From assembly GCA_030272585.1 (NCBI GenBank), contig BSYQ01000005.1, forward strand, positions 1,736,001 through 1,800,000: DNA of 64,000 bases, written 5' to 3'. Positions within the stretch are counted from its first letter, which is position 1; every line of letters starts with the position of its first letter. The stretch is from Bryopsis sp. KO-2023. Taxonomy: Eukaryota; Chlorophyta; Ulvophyceae; Bryopsidales; Bryopsidaceae. Position numbers and translations under genes: made by a program. The notes under the pieces are model-generated. The model was not told the DNA's origin, made no database searches, and worked only from the letters and a program-made list of their open reading frames with translations. Positions 22,053 to 30,240 of this stretch are shown one piece after another.

Positions 22053-23398
22053 TGGTTTCGGAGCTCCGTAAGATTCTGATGAAGCACAAGCACGTAACAA
22101 CGCTGGTCGCGTTCCTGGTACTCACTGTTTTGGAAGCAACACCGCTTACTGATAAGGAGGTAGTTGCGCAGCTGAGTGACCACCAGGAGATCACCAAAGA
22201 ACACAAAAAAATACAAAAACAGGTGGAACTATTACGGGCAGAGTGGACGGATCTAGCAGCTGCTAAGAACAACAACCTCCGGCCACCCAAGCCTACGCCA
22301 CCTCTGGAAGAAACACCGAAGAAGGAGATAACTATTCAAAGGTCGACAGGAAGCGGATTTTTCGCCTGGCTACGACCCCGCGAAAAAATTTATGTGATCG
22401 AAGGGTGTTCGTCAGTCTTTTGCTGCGTGCGAATGGTGGTCGGCGTAGTCTCTCACCTGCTCGAGAAAGCTTTACAAGCAACCGTCGCTTTTTTCGTCGA
22501 TCCAGTGACGACCATACATGACGTCTGGGATCGTCTGCAGGAGATCACGCAAGATGGTGCGATTTGGATTTCGCAGGCGCTGGGTATCTTGCTTTTTGTC
22601 GGTCTGTTGAACCTGTTTGCATATTGCTATCTCTACATCCAACACGTTTTGGGATTCCTAAAAAAAGGTTTTACGCTGCTGGAGCGCATCCCTCTTTGCC
22701 GTTTGGTAGTGATGGTAGGAAGCAAAGTTTGGCGCCTACTGAAAGTCACACTTCAGGAACCTCGGGTGGATACTGCGAGGGACCAGGAGTTCAAGGAAAT
22801 GAAAGCAACACTGGCGGATTTACTTAAACGAAATCAAGCCGACAACGACAAAAGGTGCACAAAGTGCGGAAAGTTTGGCCATGTCGCCAGGCACTGTCAT
22901 TCACAACGTCCACTGAGAGCAGACCCACCCTCCGATTGGAGAACATCCCAGCCGAAGGTGCATGCAGTCGGAGATGGTGAACTGATCGCGCCTAAGCAGA
23001 CACACCTTCACACCCCGATTACATTGAATGGTGTGACAATCACTAAGTGTCTCATTGACACTGGCGCAGAGGCTAACATTATCCCACTGGCTGATTGTAT
23101 TCGCCATGGCTTTGCTTATGAAAAAAGTTCTAAAGAGGACACTCTCATTGGATTCAATGGTTCCAAATCACCAAATGCAGGAAGTGTTACTATGGAAGCG
23201 TCTGTTGGACCTATGACTCAGCCAGCCCAGATTCCCTTCAAGATATCTGCAAACGTTGGGCAGGTGATTCTGGGCTACCCAGGATTGCAACAAGTGGGAT
23301 TAACGATCAACTGTCAGTCTGGAGAGCTGGTGAATAATCAAACAGGCAAATGTGTCAGATGCACAGTTGTCAGAAGATCACCTCCAAAAAACTACTAA
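22052..23398 (+). CDS. gag-pr: Gag-protease polyprotein of LTR retrotransposon
   Basis: 448 residues from ATG 22052. In order: a charged helical N-terminal region (residues 1-110), a long hydrophobic segment (about 168-195, ISQALGILLFVGLLNLFAYC) unlike ordinary Gag, a linker, a zinc knuckle CTKCGKFGHVARHC (C-x2-C-x4-H-x4-C, about 268-281) for RNA binding, and an aspartic protease with the active-site triad in CLIDTGAEANIIPL (about 334-347) and a later ILGYPGL. The protease is thus in the gag frame, and pol follows by a -1 shift near the TAA stop. The Gag would assemble the particle and package RNA; the membrane-like helix hints at membrane-associated assembly, which is inference. Confidence 0.93.
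   Translation: MVSELRKILMKHKHVTTLVAFLVLTVLEATPLTDKEVVAQLSDHQEITKEHKKIQKQVELLRAEWTDLAAAKNNNLRPPKPTPPLEETPKKEITIQRSTGSGFFAWLRPREKIYVIEGCSSVFCCVRMVVGVVSHLLEKALQATVAFFVDPVTTIHDVWDRLQEITQDGAIWISQALGILLFVGLLNLFAYCYLYIQHVLGFLKKGFTLLERIPLCRLVVMVGSKVWRLLKVTLQEPRVDTARDQEFKEMKATLADLLKRNQADNDKRCTKCGKFGHVARHCHSQRPLRADPPSDWRTSQPKVHAVGDGELIAPKQTHLHTPITLNGVTITKCLIDTGAEANIIPLADCIRHGFAYEKSSKEDTLIGFNGSKSPNAGSVTMEASVGPMTQPAQIPFKISANVGQVILGYPGLQQVGLTINCQSGELVNNQTGKCVRCTVVRRSPPKNY
22053..22070 (+). promoter_or_regulatory. Putative tRNA primer-binding site overlapping gag codons 1-6
   Basis: The bases right after the LTR are TGGTTTCGGAGCTCCG. A primer-binding site normally begins TGG, complementary to tRNA CCA, and follows the LTR directly. 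The first 12 bases match the common initiator-tRNA-type site TGGTATCAGAGC at 10 positions. Because the start codon ATG begins on the last LTR base, this site lies inside the coding sequence. The identity of the tRNA is not established. Confidence 0.55.
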
Positions 23399-26223
23399 AG
23401 CCCCCGGAAGGGGGCACACTGACCCTGACTCAGCTCTGGCCACTGGAATCTGGCCCAGGGATATTATCCAGGACCAATGACACACTCACCGTACTGGCAG
23501 GCAAGTCACACTTCATACCTCCTCTCACCTGGAAAATGCTCTATTTACCATTCAGCATGTCGGTCATTGGAGGAGTCACCATCACCTCGGCCATCCATCG
23601 TACGGGAATCACCTCTGGAATCAGCACAACCGCAACAGGACACCTGCGAGTTGAGGTGTACAACAGTACCACGGAAGTACTTCATTTCACTCCCAGGTCG
23701 CAGATGATCCATCTGGCTGGCCTGTCAGACTGGCACATACGGAAACTGGAGTCGCCACCAGAGGAATACACTGTCGCCACCCTGACATCATACCCAGAAA
23801 CTGCGATCGATGCTGAGACTATTCAAAGGGAGGTGTGCGAGCGCTACCCTGATGTCGGCGACCTCAGCGAACACCCCATCATTCCACCGATGGCCCAGCT
23901 TCAAGTCGAACTGAGGGATCTTCCCCATGTCACACCTACTGAAAACGGAAGTCGGACACAGTATAGCATGGACTCAGTGGCGGACAGGCGAGTCGTACAA
24001 GCACTTCTGGATGAATACGAGCACAAAGGCTACATCCAGTCGGTAACACCTTCGGATTCTGTTTACCTAAATCCCCTGCTGCCTGTGCGTAAGCCTAACA
24101 ACACATACAGGCTGACAAACGACTTCAGAAAGCTAAACGCTTATTTCAGACACGGATCACCTCCCAACACAGAGACCAACGACACCTGGCGTGCTATGTA
24201 TGACATAGACCCCTCATGGAAATATTTCTGTCGCATCGATCTTAAAGATGCCTTTTTTTCGATCCCGATCTCCGAGGATCTGTCGAAATTCTGTGGATTC
24301 ACATGGGGTCCTCGGCGCTATATCTGGAAACGCCTCCCCCAGGGCTTTTTGTGGTCCTCCGTTCTATTTGCGGAAAGGACTGCACATGTCCTGAACGGAC
24401 TCAGTTGCATCCAGTATGCTGATGACATACTGGTGGGAGCCTCCAATCGACAGGAGCTGCTGGATTGCGTTTTACAGGTCTATGACCGACTGAATGAATA
24501 CGGAATGAAAGTTAACAATGAAAAAGTCCTCTGGTTAACCGAGGAAGTCACATTCCTCGGCTACCGAATCAAAGCTGGGCGCTGGGATTTGGGCCCCTAT
24601 TTGCAGGAAAAATGTGACCAACTTGGCCAGATCACATCGGTCAAAGATCTCCAAAGAGTGATCGGCATTATCTCATACTGTCGAAGGGCGATTCAGAATG
24701 TTGAAGTGCTGCTCGCGCCACTGCGCGCACATTTGCGTACCGCACTGGAGAGAGGCAAAGTCAATTGGGAAGTAATCACAAATGAAACGCATGCAATTGT
24801 TCGCACGACCATGCAACGGCAACGTCAGTTACTCACTACAGGTGTTACACCCAAATCTTTCACACTGGAAAGCGACTGGTCGTCAGGCTTCGCAGGGTAC
24901 ATGCTGTTTATGCACCCAACCAACACCCAGTACTTCGAGGCGAACGTAGTGGACATGGGCAGCGCGGTCATGGCTTTACCAACTTCCAGCTACTTGGGCG
25001 AACTAAAAGCGCTCATTTGGGCGTGCAAAAAGACGCGCGCAATGCGTGGCGACACCCACACAGACATCAAGACCGACAATTGTGCTTTGGCCTCCAAACT
25101 GCAAGCTGGTGCTATCACGACGACGGACGTCAGGGAAGCTCGCCTACTGGGTTGGTTTTTTCAAAACGAAGCACACTCAACTGTCACCTTTGTGCCTGGC
25201 TCTGATAACGTTGGTGCGGATTTACTCTCTCGCCCACACAAAGCGACCTCCAGTCACACTATCAACGCGCTGCAGCCAACTACTGAACCTATCCCCGAGG
25301 ATATCTGGAACGTGATCCATCAAGGTCACCCTAGCGCAGATGGCACATGGCGACGAGCTCAACTCCTGGGTTTCCCCTATTCACGATCAACAATCGCCAG
25401 TAAGATCTGCACCTGTGCACCATGCCAACAATTTGCAACCCTCACCCTCCGCACACCTTATGGAAGCTCGCCCACACCCATGCGACCCAACGCTATCATC
25501 TCCATCGACCACATTGGGCCACTGCCTACCATCGACGGCTATCGCTATGTGGCCCTCATCATTGACCACCTCACTCGGTATATTCAGGTCACACCTACAA
25601 AAAGTACAGGAGCAACTGAGGTAGTCTCTGCCCTGCAACACTGGAACGACACTCGAGGACGTTTTCAAACCATTATGTGTGATAATGCTGCATCATTCCG
25701 CGGCAGAATTTTCAACTTATGGCTGGCTGACAACAATATCGCTTTGATTATGACGCCTCCACACCTCCACCGAGCACATGGAATATGTGAACGCGCCAAC
25801 AGGAATTTCCTGGAGCGCACAAGGCGGATTCTCGCTGATGAAAAACATGGACGCTGGACGGATGTGCTGCCCCAGGCTGCTGCAGCCTGCAATGATATGG
25901 TCAATCGCATCACGGGAGACACCCCCCGCCGTTTCTGGAACGCCAGTGAAGCAGCCTGGGCTGCCGCCCACACCAACATGGCTCACTCCCGCGCTCTTGT
26001 CAACAAAACTCGGACAGGGACCCCCAAACGCTGGCGCCTAGGAGCTCAAGTGTGGATTTATGACATGCGCCACACAGGCGCGCTTCGTGGAAAGTTTCGA
26101 CCTCGCTGGCTCGGACCTGGACGAATTGCCCACCAACTCTCAGAAACGAGGTGGGAGGTCAACATGCATGATGGCCGGCGTGTCACCATGCATGCCGACT
26201 ACATGCGAGAATACGAACTCTGA
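23350..26223 (+). CDS. pol: Pol polyprotein: reverse transcriptase, RNase H, integrase
   Basis: An open frame of 957 codons in the -1 frame, probably translated only after frameshifting near 23392, so the ATG at 23350 is not a real start. RT: RIDLKDAFFSIPI and catalytic YADDILVG (codon about 356). RNase H: FTLESDWSSGFAGYM, then DIKTDNCALAS and VPGSDNVGADLLSR. Integrase: an HHCC-like zinc domain (HQGHPSADG...CTCAPCQQ, about 656-695), catalytic core with IDHIGPL, MCDNAASF and GICERANRN supplying D, D and E, then a C-terminal GPF/Y-like module (FRPRWLGPGRIAHQL). Domain order RT-RH-INT is Ty3/gypsy. The frame is intact to TGA at 26221-26223. Confidence 0.95.
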   Translation: MCQMHSCQKITSKKLLKPPEGGTLTLTQLWPLESGPGILSRTNDTLTVLAGKSHFIPPLTWKMLYLPFSMSVIGGVTITSAIHRTGITSGISTTATGHLRVEVYNSTTEVLHFTPRSQMIHLAGLSDWHIRKLESPPEEYTVATLTSYPETAIDAETIQREVCERYPDVGDLSEHPIIPPMAQLQVELRDLPHVTPTENGSRTQYSMDSVADRRVVQALLDEYEHKGYIQSVTPSDSVYLNPLLPVRKPNNTYRLTNDFRKLNAYFRHGSPPNTETNDTWRAMYDIDPSWKYFCRIDLKDAFFSIPISEDLSKFCGFTWGPRRYIWKRLPQGFLWSSVLFAERTAHVLNGLSCIQYADDILVGASNRQELLDCVLQVYDRLNEYGMKVNNEKVLWLTEEVTFLGYRIKAGRWDLGPYLQEKCDQLGQITSVKDLQRVIGIISYCRRAIQNVEVLLAPLRAHLRTALERGKVNWEVITNETHAIVRTTMQRQRQLLTTGVTPKSFTLESDWSSGFAGYMLFMHPTNTQYFEANVVDMGSAVMALPTSSYLGELKALIWACKKTRAMRGDTHTDIKTDNCALASKLQAGAITTTDVREARLLGWFFQNEAHSTVTFVPGSDNVGADLLSRPHKATSSHTINALQPTTEPIPEDIWNVIHQGHPSADGTWRRAQLLGFPYSRSTIASKICTCAPCQQFATLTLRTPYGSSPTPMRPNAIISIDHIGPLPTIDGYRYVALIIDHLTRYIQVTPTKSTGATEVVSALQHWNDTRGRFQTIMCDNAASFRGRIFNLWLADNNIALIMTPPHLHRAHGICERANRNFLERTRRILADEKHGRWTDVLPQAAAACNDMVNRITGDTPRRFWNASEAAWAAAHTNMAHSRALVNKTRTGTPKRWRLGAQVWIYDMRHTGALRGKFRPRWLGPGRIAHQLSETRWEVNMHDGRRVTMHADYMREYEL
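23386..23415 (+). promoter_or_regulatory. -1 programmed ribosomal frameshift signal
   Basis: The heptamer A AAA AAC (23386-23392) sits in the gag frame exactly as required for tandem slippage (third base of a codon, then AAA, AAC), two codons before the gag stop TAA at 23396-23398. After a 7-nt spacer comes a perfect 6-bp stem GCCCCC/GGGGGC (23400-23405 with 23410-23415) closed by a GGAA tetraloop of the GNRA class. The pol frame runs through without a stop from 23350. All three parts of a canonical -1 signal are present; function is not shown. Confidence 0.85.
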
Positions 26224-26934
26224 GTTGGGTAGGTAAAAAAAAAAAAAAAAAAAAAAAAACTGTGGAAAACTGTGGGGTGCTGTGCCATAGCCATTTATCA
26301 CTTTCGAACTGGCTTTGGGCTTTCTTTCTTTCCCACTTATGAAGTAACTTATTTCTTTATTTTTTTGGAACTGGATTAAGCCTGGGATTTTTCGATTTTT
26401 GATACAGCTTTTTTCGGCTTCGCACTGGGGTTTAGGTGTCGGTTTGGGCATCGACTGTTATTGGGTTTTTTATTTTTCCTATTTTCGCCCTAGTCTGGAT
26501 CTCTTTCTTTTTTCGAACTGGCTTTCGCCATTTTTTTCCGCACTGGGTGTGCGTTCCTTTAAAGTTCGAACTCAATTGGGGCTGCTGGGGTTTGCTGGGT
26601 TTTGGTTTTTCTATTTTCGAACTGCAATTGGGCTTTCGCTATTGCCCAATAGGTTTTGCTTTTTCTTTTTGGGCGAGCTGCCATAGCAATTTTTCAATTT
26701 CGAACTGGATTTGGGCTTTCTTTCTTTCCCAAATTATAAAGTAACTTATTTCTTTATTTTTTCGGCCTGGATTCGGCCTGGGACTTTTCTTTCTTTTCCT
26801 TTTCGATTTAGTTTAAGCTTTCTGCAGCTTCGCTCTGGGTTTGGGGTTCTTTTTTCTTTTCTTTTTCTTCCCTATTTTTCTTTTTTTCTTTTTTTTTTTT
26901 TTCGGAGTTCTACAGCTCCAGGTGGGTGGGCCCA
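26224..26934 (+). other. Long untranslated 3' region of the LTR element with internal duplication
   Basis: 711 bp between pol and the 3' LTR, extremely T-rich on the plus strand. An A24 run lies at 26236-26259. Two imperfect copies of a segment (CATAGC...TTTCGAACTGG...GGGCTTTCTTTCTTTCCC... AGTAACTTATTTCTTTATTTTTT) occur at about 26286-26366 and 26682-26762. No envelope-like gene is present; the hydrophobic plus-strand frames come from T-richness. Confidence 0.7.
26919..26934 (+). promoter_or_regulatory. Polypurine tract candidate
   Basis: AGGTGGGTGGG followed by CCCA lies directly upstream of the 3' LTR (26935). A purine-rich run here primes plus-strand DNA synthesis in LTR elements. It is G-rich with two T interruptions, so somewhat atypical. 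Confidence 0.6.
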
Positions 26935-27272
26935 TGTTGTTAAACCAGGTTGATAAAGGGGGAGTTGTGAGTATAGATGGTGGTATGGGACATTAATCTG
27001 TATGATCGGCACGATTAGAGCCATTTCCGAAGGAAGTGGCGTTTCGTCTAACGACAGAAACTAGACCTGCGTTTTTCTGGCAAGTGGCGTTTCGCCTGAA
27101 CAGTTAGGATAAAAGGGAACTTCGGGAAGGAAAGAGTAGAGTGTTTGTAAAAGACTGGTTATACAAGGATCGGGTTGGAAAGTCCCCGATCAGGTCTCGC
27201 CTATACACAACACGTTCGCGTCCCCCCTGCGAACGAGGCAATCTGCAAGCACGACTGCACACTCTATCAACA
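26935..27272 (+). repeat. 3' LTR
   Basis: 338 bp identical to the 5' LTR, followed directly by the GGAAC target duplication. It would supply the 3' processing signal of the element transcript; no clear AATAAA is seen, but GATAAAAGG near 27107 is A-rich. Confidence 0.97.
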
Positions 27273-28032
27273 GGAACACATCATCCTTCCTAGATTCCAG
27301 TTTCAGTGGGGATTTTATTGGTCAAAAATCATGATTTCCATGTTTTCTTTGGGGTGGTCAGAGGTTTTTGTTTTTGGACTAATTTTTGCGAGTAGGAAAA
27401 ATCGCAAAAATTAGTGTCGCAAAAATAAAACACGCGAAAGTTCATGCGCGCAAAAATTACCCCATCTATGGTAATTGGAATATGGTGAAATACTGTTGAT
27501 TTCCATGGTCACATTTGGTTTTTTGCTGATCCTTGTAATAGGAGAATGTCTCTCCTACACAATGTAATTGATGTTTGTTTGTTTGTTTGATTTCCATGTG
27601 ATCACATGGAAACTATTGTTTTGAAAATCGATTTCAATCAGTCAAGCATTCGGACTGACGAATTCAAACCCAAATTTCCAACGACTCATTCGGAACCCCA
27701 ATTCGCATGCCGCCGACATGACCTACTTTTGCTCTCTGTAAGCGTTGATCGTCCTTTCTCCCGCGTTGACTGTATCTGCAATGAATTCAGCTTCATCTTT
27801 TGACCTTACTACGATCGCTCCCTCTACCGACAGTAAGCGATGAGGTGGTGCAAACTGAAAACTAAAACTGACACTGCGGCATGTGCCAGAGTCTCGTCAG
27901 CAAAAAGGTGTTCCGGGCGGCGGCCTTGTGGTTTATAAGCAGGGTACTTCCACAATTTTTATCGCTCCATTGCCAGACGCTCTCAAGTCATACGTGCCAA
28001 GCACACAGGACAGTTCTGTGGCCTCGCAGTGA
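27273..28032. other. Intergenic with hairpins and a dispersed repeat
   Basis: No gene seen. A perfect 13-bp inverted repeat (CTAATTTTTGCGA, 27379-27391, pairs with 27402-27414) makes a strong hairpin. A dispersed repeat lies at about 27533-27590. A perfect 22-bp palindrome built on TTTCCATGTGA is at 27591-27612; the core ATTTCCATG also appears near 27330 and 27500. Confidence 0.6.
27533..27590. repeat. Dispersed repeat copy 1 (TAGGAGA stem, GTTT tail)
   Basis: TTGTAATAGGAGAATGTC is followed by TCTCCTACACAATGTAATTG and a (GTTT)n run. It contains a small TAGGAGA/TCTCCTA stem. A near-identical sequence occurs at 54614-54672. The simple-repeat tail resembles the end of a SINE or LINE fragment. 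Confidence 0.6.
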
Positions 28033-28502
28033 ATGTCGGCCACGATGTCAAAAGCTGTTGCGTTCGCTCTGTTGGTCCTCATGGTTTCGACAGTAGGGGC
28101 GTACACCCCGTATGACCCAGGTATTCGCAGAGAGGGGGCGTCTCCTTACCGACCTGTTTTTCTCTTCCTACGATCCGTTTTGTACTTTGTTCGAGACGTC
28201 ATCGTTTCTCGGGCTGGTGTCACCCAACCTCGCGTCCGTCGCTCGTCGTTTCTTTCTTATCTGTGGAACCGAAGGTTAGGAGTATGTACGCACGAACGTG
28301 GCAAAAAAATAGTGGTGAACCTGAAATGTTTCTCGACTCCGCAGACCGAAGGTGCCCGGAGTGCGGTAATGGTATTTGCACCGTCTGTGACGAGCCCTTT
28401 TCCATATGCGAAGATATAGCACGCAGGATGTGCACCGGTTTCTCGTACGCGTGGAGCCCGGACACTAATGTTCGGCCCGTAGTTTGCTGTGTCGGATATT
28501 AA
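28033..28502 (+). CDS. Small secreted cysteine-rich protein, 2 exons
   Basis: 81 residues from exons 28033-28120 and 28345-28502 (donor CCCAG|GTATTC, acceptor CTCCGCAG, phase 1 at both ends). ATG 28033 (or the internal ATG three codons later) opens a signal peptide with the core VAFALLVLMVSTVGA. The secreted part has eight cysteines in about 50 residues: RRCPECGNGICTVC, FSICED, RRMCTGF and a terminal VVCCVGY, an even number suited to four disulfides. I do not recognise the family and assign no activity. It stands alone in a repeat-rich region. The main doubt is whether so short a two-exon model is expressed. Confidence 0.6.
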
Positions 28503-29382
28503 CATTAACCAGGCACTAGGCACTGTACAAGTGTAGACCGATCATTTTTTGCACCGAGTCCGCTCATGGACGAGTTTCTCAAGATGCGGCTCTGGACGAA
28601 GCGGATTTTGACTACTTTTAGTGGATTTTGGAGACAATCTGATTCCAGTGTGTTGTAAGGACTCCTTTCTTGGGCGTGTAACATTGGGAAAACAAGAAGC
28701 ATTATACAGCGTGTAATGTTATGTTATGTTATGGAATGCGCTCTGTGGAAACCGTACGAAACGATGGACCTGAAAACTCACCTCAGACAGAAAAGGTAGT
28801 TGAGGTACTCATGAAAACATTGACGATTCATTCTCCAGCCAGGGTGTCAGTTCCAGTTTCTGACAGAATTTCGTCATGCAGAACTCGTACATGCCAACGT
28901 CCAATCCAGGAAATCTTCTTTTAACTCTTGGATGAAAAGCATGACTGCCACACCCAATTGCAACAGAGAAATTTTTGTGGCCTTACTAACAGTGTATCGT
29001 ATACCTGGAGAATCTGGTTATTTCCGTTTTGTGAGGTGGTTGGAGAAATCTGTGACAAGAAAAGAACCTAACCCAACTGAAACAATATCTACCAACAATG
29101 TTGTCATGGATAGTTTAGGGATCATGGCCTGTTTTCGCTTTAATTGATTGATGGATGGATAGTTGGAACACTGAGGGGAAGCTTCACTTTACCCCACCCC
29201 ACCCCACTGCATTTCAAACCCGGAGACTGATGTTTGCGAGTTTAAACCTCGGGGATATTTTTGGGACATGCTTGACTATTTGCCTTTTAAGCTTTACACT
29301 CCGTTTTCATTTCTTCTTTTTCCCTAGCCAAACCCTCACTACCAAGATGAACAAAAACATCTGTTTTGAAAAACGAGGTGGT
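28503..29382. other. Intergenic, no gene seen
   Basis: Short open frames only (for example 28932-29147), without splice partners or a domain. There is a CCCCACCCCAC run near 29192. Confidence 0.4.
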
Positions 29383-30240
29383 CTATAGACAGGCCTTTCT
29401 ATTTGAGGACACGCGAGGACATTGTCCTCATTTAAGGTCTTCGACCTGTCCTCATTTCACAAAGCTAAATCCAGTCAGCCGCAGACAAACACGGCCGTTT
29501 TGCGGGAAGGCGACCCTGCCCACTCACACAGTTGTTGTCCCTGAGCACCCACAAGGAAAGGAAAGGTGTTTCGCCCGGCCTCGCAACTGTCCCTTTATTC
29601 TGTGGGCACTTCTCACGCCATACTGCGTCAAAAAAATGAGTCGAAGGTCGGGGTCACCAGCCACCAAAACGACCGTTATATGAAAGTGGAGGAGAATGTT
29701 CTGTGCTGTGCATTCTGAGGCTGAGACATAGGTGGAGCCTTTGTGGACGAAAACACCTTTCAAGGTGTTTTCCTTGTTGAGGCAGATTTCTCCCTAGTGA
29801 ACTACCGTCGAGATGAGTTCTGTAGTAGGCTCGGTGATTTTTTTCTTGAAGGCGTGATGCATGCCAAGCAGTATGAAGCCCTTGTGGCCGTCGCTAAAGC
29901 CTTGTAGTTCGGTGAAAGAACGTTTTTTGGGTGACTGGGGTGTTTTCGAGATGATACTTTGGGTGGCAGCTAGTGTTACATCGAGAATTTGGGATATTTT
30001 GAGTGGACTATAATATGTAACGGGACGAAGTGGGTCACTTTGCACTCCTGTGAAAGCGCGCGAGTCGATGAAATAAGTCGCCTTGCGTCCAATGATACTT
30101 ATGCTCGCTTTTCTGTCGTTTTAGCGCCGTTTTTATCCGCTGTCCTCACACAACCCTCAAATAAGCCTCACAATGTGTCCTCAAATACCAGAATGAGGAC
30201 AATGAGGACAGTGTCCTCAAATAGAAAGGCCTGTCTATAG
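29383..30240. mobile_element. 858-bp non-autonomous DNA element with 30-bp terminal inverted repeats
   Basis: The 30 bases at 29383-29412 (CTATAGACAGGCC...) are the exact reverse complement of 30211-30240. Inside both ends are further copies of GAGGACA/TGTCCTC (29402-29455 and 30175-30220), which could be transposase binding sites. There is no transposase-like ORF. If the outermost TA is the target duplication the element would be of the Tc1/mariner type, but the superfamily is not settled. Confidence 0.75.

Larger units (their letters stand above)
21715..27272 (+). mobile_element. Intact Ty3/gypsy-order LTR retrotransposon
   Basis: 5558 bp, bounded by two identical 338-bp LTRs that start TGTTG and end CAACA, and flanked by the direct repeat GGAAC (21710-21714 and 27273-27277). 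It encodes Gag-protease (22052-23398) and a polymerase ORF in the -1 frame (23350-26223) with RT, RNase H and integrase in that order, which is the Ty3/gypsy arrangement. Both ORFs are uninterrupted. Zero differences between LTRs across 338 bp implies a very recent insertion, since LTRs are identical at integration. Confidence 0.97.

Noticed and set aside
26399-26744. Hydrophobic ORFs after pol as a possible envelope gene
   Set aside because: The hydrophobicity comes from T-rich DNA; there is no signal peptide, cysteine pattern or good start, and the frames overlap one another.
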